Shown here: positions 48,535 through 58,599 of the stretch, piece after piece
Numbering within the stretch: position 1 is the stretch's first letter
Layout of the letters: each line of letters opens with the position of its first letter
NCBI GenBank assembly: GCA_963969495.1
Contig: OZ018323.1
Location: 67,584,460 to 67,648,459, forward strand
Direction of reading: 5' to 3'
DNA: 64,000 nucleotides
Origin: Ceratothoa steindachneri
Lineage: Eukaryota > Arthropoda > Malacostraca > Isopoda > Cymothoidae
Notes under the pieces: generated by a model
Databases searched by the model: none
What the model was told of the DNA's origin: nothing
Seen by the model: the letters and a program-made list of their open reading frames with translations, nothing else
Translations under genes and position numbers: made by a program

Positions 48535-48622
48535 CGGGGGGAGTTGGAAATTCATGGCTGGGACTCTAACCCGGGTCTGCTAATTGCCGGTCAGATGCTA
48601 TACCGTTAAGCTACCAGGCACA
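48535..48622 (-). mobile_element. tRNA-derived SINE, left arm of an inverted pair
   Basis: On the minus strand it reads GTGCCTGGTAGCTTAACGG and later CAGACCCGGGTTAGAGTCCC. TAGCTTAACGG is a perfect A box (TRGYNNANNGG) and GGTTAGAGTCC a B box with one mismatch, at tRNA-like spacing. The acceptor stem does not close, so this is a SINE or tRNA pseudogene rather than a functional tRNA. Confidence 0.7.
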
Positions 48623-48689
48623 GTGACTCTACTTCGCCCAAAGCGTTACCCTATCAAACCCAGTATCTCACTCACTAAGCTAGGAACCT

Positions 48690-48771
48690 CCAAGGCATTT
48701 TTATACCATCTAACCAGCAATCAGCAGACCCGGGTTTGAGTCCCGGCCATGAATTTCCAACTTTCCCCCCT
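48690..48771 (+). mobile_element. tRNA-derived SINE, right arm of an inverted pair
   Basis: On the plus strand 'accatctaaccagcaatcag', 'cagacccgggtttgagtccc' and 'ggccatgaatttccaact' match the left arm in inverted orientation. The B box is GGTTTGAGTCC and the A-box part is degraded. The arms are separated by about 70-90 bases and could fold into one long hairpin in the pre-mRNA. Confidence 0.7.
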
Positions 48772-49125
48772 GGCGTTATTTCTGTCTTCTCAGTATGGAT
48801 TGCCTTCATTGTGCCGCCCTTTGCTCTCTTTAATCTTTGTGTTCTTCCAATGTCCCTTTCTTTTGCCTTTAAAAACACTTATCTCATTGCTCATTAGCCT
48901 CAAATTTCTCTCTCTTGTACTACAGTAGTGATCAAATTATTATGGATTTCTTGAAAATTCGTAATTCTTCTGGGGTAAAGTTATATAAAATTATTTTATT
49001 GTCAAGTAATCAATTTATTTTCATAGGTATATATGGCGAAAATATCCTTTCCTCCATTGATTAATATTTGGTTTGACCTCCTCTAGGTGCTTTAAGTGCT
49101 TTAACACGCTCTGGCATGCCAGTGG

Positions 49126-49911
49126 TTAAAGTTCTGCATAATTGCTTGAATCTGTCAGTGAAACCAAAAGTAGATAAGACGTTATGGGAACTTCGTTTAT
49201 TTCATTTTTTAGAATATACCCTAAACTCTCAATAGGGTTCATGTCTGGGGAATTTCCAGGCCATGATAGCAGTTCAATGCCATTTTGTGCACACCATGTA
49301 TTCACTGATCGCGCCGTGTGACAAGGAGCCGAGTATTGCTGAAATATGTATGATCTATAACCGAACCATTCCCTCATTTGAGGTACCAAGCGGTTTTTCA
49401 GTACTTCAATATACTTATACTGATTCATTATACCTTCAACAATCTTCAAACGACTTCTCCCATGTACAGAAATTGTTCCCCACGCCATGATTTTCTGTGA
49501 ATGTTTTAGTCTTTTTAAGACACTGGTATAAACTCCTCACCCCTCCGCCTCCTTACTGTCTTCACATGCTCATCAAGTACTGCAATAGTTGACTCGTCCG
49601 AAAACACAACCTGCAACAATATAAAACACTATAGCAGTACTGAAACGACCTGTGATTCTAGAGGCAGCAGTTAAACAGTCAGACAAATTATGACTTGAAA
49701 TAAGTTTCATTCAGCATGAACGCGTAGCTAGTTGGTAAATCAGAATGTACCTCCTACATTAGGTACAGTATGTTCTCTTATGCTTAATAAAGAACATAAC
49801 TGGTAAATGTACCACTCTTACCTGTTCCCATTGCTCAGAAGTCCAATCAGTATGAGCATTAGCCCAGACTTGACATGCCTGTATCATAGTTTCGGTAAGC
49901 CTAGGCTTCTT
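49126..49911 (-). pseudogene. Tc1 transposase of transposon 3, C-terminal and central part
   Basis: VFSDES (first catalytic Asp, about 49600) lies in one frame. The open part 49126-49488 has MAWGTISVHGRSRLKIVEG, YIFQQYSAPCHTARSVNTWC and LLSWPGNSPDMNPIESLGYI. The second catalytic Asp expected in QQDNAPCH is Tyr (QQYSAPCH), while the Glu in NPIES is kept. Frameshifts separate the blocks; inactive. Confidence 0.85.
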
Positions 49912-49923
49912 TCTTGGACGGTA
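49912..49923. repeat. Target-site duplication of the full-length LINE (left)
   Basis: TCTTGGACGGTA immediately precedes the LINE 5' end and is repeated exactly at 56870-56881 after its poly(A). Confidence 0.95.
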
Positions 49924-50455
49924 CCCCGTAAGGGGCGCGGCGATTTGCCATCCTGGCCGCCGTGCTGACGGGATCCAGCGCTCCGTCCGGCCCCAGCTTA
50001 GCCTCTCTTCCTTCCTTCAGATAGCCCGATTTCTCCCCTACCTCGTCGCTTTTCATACAACCTCTCCCACAACTTTCTCTGGTCAGCCTCTAATTTCACA
50101 GGGTAGAATGCTGACCTTCTTCTCAAGCCAACCACCCCGGATCGGGGCTGAGGGGGGGAGGGGACATTGTTCCCTAACCCCTCAGCTCCGGTTCGGGATG
50201 GGTTTTTTTTAACAACCTGCTTCATCCCCACCCACATCTTCCTCACATCCCTTTTCCTCTCCTCTTCACAACCTATATTTTTTACGCCGTGTCCAAGGTG
50301 GAGCCGCCATGCCGAAGGACTGCCAGGCCACCAGGCGGGAGGGGTGGTCCCGAATGGCGGCGCCTGGCTCTGCCGGGCTTGTAAGCACCTCTCGCAGTGC
50401 GGGCAACTGCGAGAGGTGATGAGCTATTGCGTCCCGTAATCAAAAGAGGGTCACC
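49924..50455 (+). promoter_or_regulatory. 5' UTR of the full-length LINE, presumed internal promoter
   Basis: 532 bp, GC-rich, and conserved with 60584-61100 including the first bases, which shows this is the true 5' end. Non-LTR elements of this type generally carry an internal promoter here (family knowledge). I see no TATA box. Confidence 0.55.
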
Positions 50456-52912
50456 ATGCCCATGTATGAAAAAAAACAAAAACCCCAACCCCCAACTTCC
50501 CCAAAAACATCTACGGAGCCGCCCTCGGGCAGCTCCACCGAGAAAATGGAGGTCCCCCCCCTTGTGCTTGCGCAAGGGACCCTCCATAATTCTTTAACCG
50601 GAGAGGAGGCTTACTCCTCTCCTACGCCTACGGGTGTAGGGGACTCCCCCTCACCCCCTTCTCTGGAGGTGCTTTCGGGCACCTCCCTATCTCCAGCGGC
50701 AGTCCCTCCTTTGCTTTCTAAGGGGACTGCCAAGAAAGCCAGCAGGCAGCCCATTGCCGACCGCCCCTCGTGCAAGCGGCTCGGTAGGGCAAACCCCCTT
50801 AGGGGGGAGAGGGAAGCCAGGCCCCTTCGGTCGCTTCCCTCAAAAGACCTGCTGGCAAGAATTTTGAACCTTGCTGGGGTCAAGGCCTGTGCCTCCCCAC
50901 ACCACCTGACTAGTGACAATACTGCCAAGGGGACCTGCGATGTCCTGGGAGGGGATGGCCAACTGGAGGCCCCTCCTGTGATAGACATGGTCCTTGAGGA
51001 GACCCAGCCCCAGACGGTAGGGCCTTCCATGGGGGGGAATTCGGGCTCGGCGCCAAGCACCGAACCCGAATCCGCCCCTATGCAAGGTCCTCCTCAAATG
51101 GCTGAGGGCTCCGAGGCAGTAGAAGGAGGGGAGGGATCTCCTCTGACAGGTGCCCCTACGACAACCAGGACCTTCTCCATTTCGGAGAGGGACCTGGCTG
51201 AGGCTGGTCCATCTGGCCTGGGGACTTCTGCCGGCGGAGGTGAAAAGCGGGTTCATTCCCCGCCCTCCTCTCCTAAAAAGAAAAAGACTAAAAAGACTCA
51301 AAAGACGAAGAAGACTCGGGGCTCCTCTCCATCCGCGGGGGCTGCGGGGACGGATGGGTCTGCTGCCACTTTGGTAGGCGACCAAGCCAAGATCGGCACA
51401 TCCGGCCCCTCTACCCCCTCGTGTGCGGAGCCCATGACTACGACTAAGACCAAGAATGCACAGGGCGGAGCCTCGATGACATCGGGGCCCCTGATTCAGA
51501 GGTTACCTGGCGTTTTCGAGCCCGCTGGCTTCAAACGCTTCCTCGTTATTCGCTCCACTGATGGCACCATGTTGTCCAAGGGCAACATGATCCATCAGAG
51601 GAGAGGATTAGCTAGTGCAATTGGTAGAGAGCCGAAGGTAACCCGTTTCTCGGACGGGAGCCTTCTGGCGAATGCGGCGAATCCCGCCGAGGCGGCCAAG
51701 ATAAGTGCTCTTCGGACACTTCATGGCACCCCGGTGAGTGTGACGCCGCACTCTACCATGAACTTTGTGAAAGGAGTAGTTTATGCGAGGGAACTCGTTG
51801 ACTACTCCATTGAGGACATCACCCTAGAGCTGGCCGACCATGGGGCGGTCAAGGTCGAGCGTGTGATGAGAAAACAGGGAGGGGCCTCGAGACCCACCCC
51901 TACACTCTTCGTCACGTTCGACTGTGACAAGCTCCCTGAGTCGGTGCGTGCCGGTTGGTACCGCTACCGCGTGAAGGCATTCGTGCCACTGCCGCGGCGG
52001 TGCTATTACTGCCACCGCTTCGGCCATACGAATCGATCATGTAGACGTGCAAAATCGGGGTCACCCGAAGTCTGTGTAAATTGCTCCAAGGTCGCACACG
52101 ATAAGTCCAAATCGTGTGTGGCCAAGTGTGTCAATTGCGGAGAGCCGCACCCTGCTTCTTCGAAGCAATGTGGTGCATATCTCCTTGAGAAAGAAATCCT
52201 GGCCGTTCAGGCCCAGGATCGACTCTCATTCCGCGAGGCAAAGGACTTGGTCCTGGCGCGCCCGGCTCTGCCTGGGACGTCATATGCCTCAATAGTTAGA
52301 AAGGCACCCTCTGCTCCTGGCCCATCCAGGCCAACGAGCACGGTTGTTTCCGCGCCCATTCGGAGCCCTTCTGTGGGCTCTACCCAACCTGGGCGCTCCC
52401 CTGGTAAAGCTGGCGGCAAAAAGGGTTCATACCCTGCCCCGGCTAAAACCAGGGCTCCCCCCTCTTCCCCCAGCGTGACCGTTTCGCGTAAAGCGAAACG
52501 GCCACGCGCCTCCACCGAGTCGTTAGACTCACAGGAGGCAACACCCCTGAAGATGGTCGCTAGGCCATCTTCCGGGGTTCCTAAAGCTGTTCCCCGAAAG
52601 GAGGACAGCAACAAAGGAGCTTCGGCCCCTTTGCCCACGCCCCGAGGTGGAGCGAGTGGCTCGGAGACGGTGGTTCCTCGAAAAGAGGGCCCCCCGCCTC
52701 CGAAGCCGCAACGCCCGCCTAAAGTTTCGAGGCGGAGGGAGGAAAAGACTCGCATGGCGAGCCCAACCTCCCCCAATAAGTCCTCGAAGGCGACAGCGCC
52801 TTCAGCGCTTTGTCCGGCCAACAGCGCCCGGGGTTCTGCCCCCGGGAAGCGTACGGCCATTCCCGTGAGGGTCTTCAATTCGAGGAGGGCCCCCGCGTCT
52901 CCTCCGAGCTAG
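50456..52912 (+). CDS. LINE ORF1 protein (gag-like, three zinc knuckles)
   Basis: An intact open frame of 818 codons starting MPMYEKKQK. The first 350 residues are Pro/Ser/Thr-rich and look disordered, with a Lys-rich patch (PKKKKTKKTQKTKKTR). A conserved domain follows (GVFEPAGFKRFLVIRSTDGT to YSIEDITLELADHG), and three knuckles at about residues 516-573: CYYCHRFGHTNRSC, CVNCSKVAHDKSKSC and CVNCGEPHPASSKQC. The tail is again Pro/Ser-rich and basic. This layout is typical of ORF1 proteins that bind the element RNA. The frame overlaps the ORF2 start by about 100 bases. I chose the ATG at 50456 because a second in-frame ATG follows at once and no longer extension is open upstream. Confidence 0.9.
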   Translation: MPMYEKKQKPQPPTSPKTSTEPPSGSSTEKMEVPPLVLAQGTLHNSLTGEEAYSSPTPTGVGDSPSPPSLEVLSGTSLSPAAVPPLLSKGTAKKASRQPIADRPSCKRLGRANPLRGEREARPLRSLPSKDLLARILNLAGVKACASPHHLTSDNTAKGTCDVLGGDGQLEAPPVIDMVLEETQPQTVGPSMGGNSGSAPSTEPESAPMQGPPQMAEGSEAVEGGEGSPLTGAPTTTRTFSISERDLAEAGPSGLGTSAGGGEKRVHSPPSSPKKKKTKKTQKTKKTRGSSPSAGAAGTDGSAATLVGDQAKIGTSGPSTPSCAEPMTTTKTKNAQGGASMTSGPLIQRLPGVFEPAGFKRFLVIRSTDGTMLSKGNMIHQRRGLASAIGREPKVTRFSDGSLLANAANPAEAAKISALRTLHGTPVSVTPHSTMNFVKGVVYARELVDYSIEDITLELADHGAVKVERVMRKQGGASRPTPTLFVTFDCDKLPESVRAGWYRYRVKAFVPLPRRCYYCHRFGHTNRSCRRAKSGSPEVCVNCSKVAHDKSKSCVAKCVNCGEPHPASSKQCGAYLLEKEILAVQAQDRLSFREAKDLVLARPALPGTSYASIVRKAPSAPGPSRPTSTVVSAPIRSPSVGSTQPGRSPGKAGGKKGSYPAPAKTRAPPSSPSVTVSRKAKRPRASTESLDSQEATPLKMVARPSSGVPKAVPRKEDSNKGASAPLPTPRGGASGSETVVPRKEGPPPPKPQRPPKVSRRREEKTRMASPTSPNKSSKATAPSALCPANSARGSAPGKRTAIPVRVFNSRRAPASPPS

Positions 52913-55900
52913 GCCTGGAGGGCATATTCCTTCAATGGAATTGCCGTGGACTCCGGGCCAACTGGGAGGAGCTGCGGAGGCTCGCCTCATCCCGTTCCCC
53001 GTTAGCTATTTTTTTGCAGGAGACCATGCTAGGCGCGTGCCCCCTGCCTGCCCTCCCGGGGTATAAGGGTCTTGCGACCCAACCACCGCGGGACGGCCGG
53101 GCTGGGGGATGCGCGGTTTACACCCGGCATGATGTCTCCGTTCTTCCTTTCTCTTTAGATACCTCCTTTCAGGCAGTGGCTGTGCAGCTGCACCTGGATA
53201 GGAGGTATACTATCATTTCTGCGTACATTCCACCGTCAGCTGACTTCGACGCGGGGGACTTTCGCCGCGTCGTGGCACGGTTGCCGAGGCCCTATCTCTT
53301 GCTTGGAGATCTGAACGGCAGGCATCCTCTCTGGGGAGATTACACCATAAATCCCAGGGGACAAGTCCTTGCCGATCTGATCGAAGAGCTTGAGATGGGT
53401 GTCCTAAACGTGGATGAGTTTACGCATCACTGTCCGAGAACCGCTTCATTTTCTTGCCTTGACCTATCTTTGTGCTCTTCGGATGCACAGCCTGATTTTG
53501 ATTGGGGGGTGGTCGATGACCTCCATGGTAGTGATCACTTTCCCATTCAAATATCATTTTAAGGGCAACTGCCGCCTGAGAGACCACCTCGGTGGTGCTT
53601 GGCGCGGGCGCGGTGGCCTGCATTTCAGGAAATGACTGAATTCTCTATCTCAGTCAAGGAGTTTAGGTCGGTAGATGAGGCCGTCGAGTTCTTCCTTGGC
53701 AACCTCATCGCCGTGGGCCTGACTACTATTCCTAGGACGTCTGGCCGTTTTGCACGCCGACCACTCCCATGGTGGTCGGCCGAGTGTGAGACGGCCCTCA
53801 AACAGAAGCGTTATGCCTACATGCGCTATAAGCGCCGCCCGAACGATTTCACCGTCGCTGAATTTCGTCGGGCTAGGGCTAGGTTCCGGTATATTTCGAA
53901 GCACGCCCGCCGCTCTTCTTGGCGGGCATACGTGTCTTCACTTAACGGGAAGACCCCTTTAGCTGAGGTGTGGAAGCGAGTCAAAAGGATTCGGGGCAAG
54001 TTCTCGCAGGACCCCCCTCCCGTTCTCCAGGAGAATGGGACCGCAATCTCGGACCCCGCGTCCGTGGCGGAATCCTTAGCGACCGCTTTTTCCGCATTCT
54101 CTAGCCGTGATGCTGCTCCGCCAGCATTCAATGCACGTCGTGATGTCGCGGAAGGCCGCCGGCTGGACTTTACCTCCAGAGGCGGAGAACCCTTCAACGA
54201 CAAGTTTACTGTGAGTGAGTTGCGTTCCGCTCTCGCTTCGTGCGCGGACACCGCCCATGGTCCGGACGATGTCCCGTACGCCATGCTTCGACACCTGGGT
54301 GAGCGAGGCATGGCCTTTCTATTAGATTTGTTCAACAGGATCTGGGTGGAAGGTCTCCTCCCAGACTCCTGGCGAATCGCTACTGTGCTCGCCTTTCGCA
54401 AGCCGGGGAGAGATCACTCTACTCCGACCGGTTTCCGCCCAATCTCTCTAACCTCTTGCGTGTGCAAGTTGATGGAGAAATTGGTAAATGTTAGATTAGC
54501 CTATTTCCTGGACAGCGGAGGCCATCTGTCTTCTGCACAGTGCGGCTTCCGTAAGTTCCACTCCACGTCGGATGCTCTGCTCCGACTGGAAAATGCCGTC
54601 TGCGAGGCTTTCCTTCGTAGACAGCACTACGCCACGGTGTTTTTTGATCTGGAGAAAGCCTATGATACCGCATGGCGATACGGTATCATGGAGACTCTCC
54701 ACACGATGGGGGCGAGGGGACGCCTCCCAATGTTTATATCTGAATTTTTGCGAGATCGTCGATTCCGCGTACGGGTGGGGGGAGCCCTCTCCGGCCCAAA
54801 GGAGCAGGAAGAGGGTGTCCCGCAGGGAAGTGTCCTCAGTGTCACACTCTTTGCCCTGAGCATCAACGGCATCACCTCGGTGCTGCCGGAAGATGTTCTC
54901 GCTACGCTCTACGTGGACGACCTTTCGATCTCTTTTGGCGCGGCCCAGATGCCAACTCTGGAGCGCCGACTCCAACAGGCATTGAACCGCGTCTCTCGCT
55001 ATGCCGAAGCGCACAGGGTTTCGGTTTTCTTTGGCCAAGACTAAGGTGGTGCACTTCTGCCGCCATCCACGGCTTCACCCCGACCCAGATTTGTTTCTTA
55101 ATGGGGTGCGCCTGGATGTGGTTGAGTCGCACCGTTTCCTTGGTCTTGTATTCGACCGACGCCTCACCTGGGAGGCTCACATTCGCAGCCTTAGGGTCTC
55201 TTGTACCCGCGCCATGGACATTCTCCGTTCCGTGACGTTCAGCGCTTGGGGCGCTGATAGGGCTACCGCCTTACTTTTTTATCGATCCTTTGTTCGCTCG
55301 AAGCTCGACTACGGATGCGAGTTTTATGCATCCGCAGCCGAGCGTTTATTGCGGAAGGTGGATTCGATCCACCACACCGGTCTTCGCCTTGCGACCGGTG
55401 CCTTCCGCACTTCCCCCATTGAGAGCCTGTTGGTCGATGCTGGGGAGATGCCACTCGCTCTGCGCCGCGTGCAGTGCATCACTCGCCTGTACGCGCGAGC
55501 CCGGCGCCTCCCCCAGTCGCCAACAGCTCTCACTGCATCCGCAGCTGATCTCGATGGTGCCTATGCCGCCGAGAGACGCCAGTCATACCCTAAGCCCTTT
55601 GGGTTTAGGGCCAGGAAACTCCTTCGAGAGGTAGATATAGCTCTCGGGCCGGTGGCGCCCCTGGTTCTGCCCAGGACGCCACCCTGGAGGGTACCACATT
55701 TGGCTATTTGTCGCCACGCCTCTGCTCCCAAAGCTTGTACTGCGCCGGGAGTATTGCGTTCGATCTTTTTGGAGCACACATCGTGTCACGCTGGTACCGT
55801 GCCAGTGTATACGGATGGCTCCAAGTCCCAAGAGGGGGTCGGCTTCCACGCCGTATCCCCTCTGTTTGAAGTCAGCGGGGCTCTACCAGGCGCTGCGTCT

Positions 55901-56629
55901 GTCTTCACGGCCGAGCTGGTGGCAATACACCACTCGGTACGGGAGATTACGCGACGTGCCCGGTTCGGAGACCGGATTGTGATTTATAGCGACTCACAAA
56001 GCGCCCTGAGTGCTCTCGGGGCATTGGAATCTCCGCATCCCCTGGTTCGCGAAATCCGTGACGCCACGGTTTTGGCGAGCCGGGCAGATGTCGAGATTAT
56101 CTTCTGCTGGGTTCCTGGACATGTAGGAATTGCGGGGAATGAGCGCGCCAAAGAGTCCGCGAGGACTCTGCGACCGGACCAGCGTTTCGCTCTTCCTCAC
56201 ACCGACTACATGGCAGGAATACGGGCAGCTCTTCGGACTGCTTGGCAAAGAAGATGGGAGACGGTCGAGGGGAACTTAAAGTTGCGTGCCATTGCGCCGC
56301 GACTGTTCCCATGGACCTATCCCCCAATGCCGCGGCGGCTTCAGGTTGCTTTCTGTCGTCTTCGAATCGGACACACTCGTGTGACGCATCGTTACTTGGT
56401 GGAGCGCTCGCATGTGCCCTATTGCAACGACTGCGTCGTCCCCCAGACTGTTCGGCATATTCTTGTCGAATGTCCCAGTCTGGGTGATCTTCGCGCACGA
56501 TACCTGTCTCGGTACCGGGATGGGCGGGGTCGCTACCGCCTGTCCCTTGTACTCGGGACGAGTGCGTGCACCATGACCGGTGGACTTATTGACTTTTTGG
56601 GGGAGGCCGGCCTTCTCCCCTTTATTTAA
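52810..56629 (+). pseudogene. LINE ORF2 (endonuclease-RT-RNase H), one stop and one frameshift
   Basis: Segment 1 (52810-53562) is the APE-type endonuclease: Asn in LQWNCRG, Glu in FLQETM, Asp/Asn in LLLGDLNGRHPLWG, and SDHFP. A TAA at 53560-53562 ends it; the copy at 62840-62885 has a sense codon there. Segment 2 (53563-55044, same frame) is the reverse transcriptase: FRPISLTSCVCKLMEKLVN, motif A FFDLEKAYDT, GVPQGSVLS and the catalytic LYVDDLSIS. A single-base insertion near 55010-55020 shifts the frame. Segment 3 (55001-56629) carries RNase H (YTDGSK, TAELVAI, IYSDSQSAL, VPGHVGIAGNERAK) and the C-terminal YCNDCVVPQTVRHILVECP motif. In a live element this enzyme nicks the target and copies the RNA there. 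Confidence 0.93.
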
Positions 56630-56869
56630 GGTTCCTTTTTTTGTTATTGTTTTGTTTTAGATTGCACTCTCCTGCACCGGGGTGAGGGGGACCTCCCCCC
56701 GCTGCCGGAGATTGCTTCGATTGTTAAGTTTTTCAAATTTATATTGATTGTTAAGTTTTCATATTTTAACTTTAAAGTAGCCTAATTCTAGGCTGTCGTG
56801 TTTTTCGGCGACTTATGCCCAAGTGGGTAGTTGCCAGATGGGCTCTATAAAAAAAAAAAAAAAAAAAAA
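56630..56869 (+). other. LINE 3' UTR and poly(A) tail
   Basis: Contains 'aaagtagcctaattctaggc' (a small hairpin TAGCCTA...TAGGCT), 'cggcgacttatgcccaagtg' and 'agttgccagatgggctctat', then A21. These words are kept in every 3' fragment in the window, so they mark the region recognised for reverse transcription. No AATAAA precedes the tail. Confidence 0.8.
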
Positions 56870-56881
56870 TCTTGGACGGTA
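56870..56881. repeat. Target-site duplication of the full-length LINE (right)
   Basis: TCTTGGACGGTA, identical to 49912-49923. Confidence 0.95.
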
Positions 56882-57070
56882 TGCTCGTAATTCACTGTCC
56901 AGTAACCTACTTACTGTTATTCGAAAAAGACATGCATCTGCTAACAGTTCGCTTGCAATCTTCCTACAAGATTTGCTTTTGTCCTTATTAGCCATTTGTT
57001 TTATTTTACTGTCTGTTCTTGGTGTTTGTTTCCTCTTGCGACCATATTTCCCAACCCTTGCTAAATCCAA
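56882..57070 (-). pseudogene. Tc1 transposase of transposon 3, N-terminal DNA-binding part
   Basis: The minus strand encodes SCRKIASELLADACLFRITV followed by SRLLDSELRAYRP, a Tc1 helix-turn-helix (KIA-EL, TVSR-L---L--YRP). Across the LINE insertion the reading continues with Lys/Pro-rich sequence of the other half, confirming that both sides are one element. Confidence 0.85.
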
Positions 57071-57560
57071 ATTAAGACCTTTTCAATTTTCTTCTTTATA
57101 TTGCTTACTGTTTGGGAGGAGACCCAATTCTTTGCAATATCTTTCTGTTTTAGTGCACTATCACTTATTAAAACTTTGTCTAAATTTCCGAGAACTCAAG
57201 TCACTGACTTTACCCATAGCTGTTCACTTTCTTTTTATCTATTGCATTGCAAGAAAAAACTGTTACTATTATCCACAGGAAAGCAAAATTCACACTAGTT
57301 GAATTACTGGGTTAGCAACAGCAAAAGATAATAGCTCGCACACCCTAACCCTGCCAAGTCTGAATTGGAACTGAGGCACGAGACTAACAGTTATCGCAGC
57401 GAGCAAAACCGAATCGGTGTTGCCTTCTTTCATTTCAACAAGTTTGCCAGAAAATGAAGCAAAACACACTAATATTTAGTTTTCAAAAATGTACAATAGT
57501 TATTTGACACTAATATGATAAAATAACTTCATAATTGACTCATTAAATAGTTTTAAGTTA

Positions 57561-57760
57561 NNNNNNNNNNNNNNNNNNNNNNNNNNNNNNNNNNNNNNNN
57601 NNNNNNNNNNNNNNNNNNNNNNNNNNNNNNNNNNNNNNNNNNNNNNNNNNNNNNNNNNNNNNNNNNNNNNNNNNNNNNNNNNNNNNNNNNNNNNNNNNNN
57701 NNNNNNNNNNNNNNNNNNNNNNNNNNNNNNNNNNNNNNNNNNNNNNNNNNNNNNNNNNNN
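57561..57760. other. Assembly gap (200 N)
   Basis: Exactly 200 undetermined bases, a typical scaffolding placeholder, so its real length may differ. An open frame called across it is meaningless. Confidence 0.99.
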
Positions 57761-58590
57761 ATTGTGTAAAGACCCCGCTTTATTCAAGGTGATAGCGGTA
57801 TTCCTGTCTTCAAGACTCCTTTGTTTCTCTTCTCATTTTCTTCGTTTAGTGACCATTTGCCCCATTTCTGGTTCATAATGTCTCTACATCTCCCACGTCA
57901 CCAAAGATGGCGACAATGTAATTAGAGAGGAAACGAAAAATTGACCTCCATTTTTTGTTTATTCTCTGCGTATTTTTCAGCATTCCGTTTCTTTTTACCG
58001 ATCTTCACCTTATCGCGTCTTGGTTTTAATGGTTGCTTTAACGAAATTTCACGGCAAATGAAGACTTTCTAAAGCTCTTTAATGGTCTTAGATTTTATAT
58101 ATATATTTATTTTTTTAATGTGAAGAGCAAATATTTTAACTAAATTTCATCGTCGTGAAATTTGTCTCAACTGGGAGAAGCGGTGTTTCCACTTGAACAA
58201 CCATTATTAAAATGAAAAATTTTAGTTGTATTTGGGTGGAGTTTTTTTTTTTTATCCATTTTGGTGACAAAAATGTAAGTGGGAAATCAATCGTAACCAC
58301 TTCATCTCATCCACCCACTCCCCCGAGCTAATTTTTGCCTTTGACGTTGTCTGCCCTTTAAAAATCCTTCGATTTTTGCCCTCCTTCCAACGGCGGAGGT
58401 TTTAGGTCGGCCTTCGAAGTCATTCTCATTTGCGTTTTCAACCAGGTGGTTTGGGCACAGGTGGAACGTGTTCCAATTTAGGACCGTCACCACTTTATCG
58501 CAGTTCCGAATCCCCCCCCCCCCCACTCCAATTATTATCCTTCTCGTCTACATGGAGTAGGGACTCGCGATTTGTCCTAAATACAGGATG
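57761..58590. other. Unassigned intronic DNA
   Basis: AT-rich sequence without a recognised gene or element. A 12-14 base C run lies at about 58510. Confidence 0.5.
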
Positions 58591-58599
58591 GAAAGGAGT

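Larger units (their letters stand above)
49924..56869 (+). mobile_element. Full-length I-like non-LTR retrotransposon (6946 bp)
   Basis: Begins CCCCGTAAGGGGCGCGG (shared with the second copy at 60584) and ends in about 21 A. It is flanked by a perfect 12-bp duplication. It has a GC-rich 5' UTR of about 530 bp, ORF1 with three zinc knuckles, and ORF2 with an APE-type endonuclease, reverse transcriptase, RNase H and a C-terminal Cys/His motif. RNase H plus a three-knuckle ORF1 places it in the I/LOA/Ingi-type group rather than Jockey or CR1; the exact clade needs a tree. Only one nonsense change and one frameshift in ORF2 separate it from an apparently complete element. At least seven other copies lie in this window. 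Confidence 0.95.
48923..57515 (-). mobile_element. Tc1-family DNA transposon 3, split by the full-length LINE
   Basis: The left end TA|CAGTAGTGATCAAATTATTATGG lies at 48921-48945. The matching, diverged inverted repeat (TTTTCAAAAATG...TTTGACACTA on the plus strand) lies at about 57480-57515. Between them the Tc1 sequence is interrupted at 49923/49924 by the LINE and resumes at 56870-56882. Removing the LINE and one 12-bp duplication restores about 1.63 kb. Transposase remnants are on the minus strand on both sides of the LINE. Confidence 0.85.

Noticed and set aside
48556..48622. Functional tRNA gene on the minus strand
   Set aside because: A and B boxes are good but the acceptor stem does not pair, and an inverted partner copy plus the shared flank ATGAATTTCCAACT indicate a SINE.
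52207..52878. 223-codon minus-strand frame opposite LINE ORF1
   Set aside because: Shadow of the GC-rich ORF1 codons, with no domain; same for the long minus frames at 50611-51385, 53826-54401 and 54496-55038.
50456..56629. A CRISPR, phage or bacterial system in the GC-rich block
   Set aside because: The proteins are clearly LINE ORF1 and ORF2, and spliced exons and microsatellites show eukaryotic DNA.
57500..57787. Open frame across the N gap
   Set aside because: Most of it is undetermined sequence.
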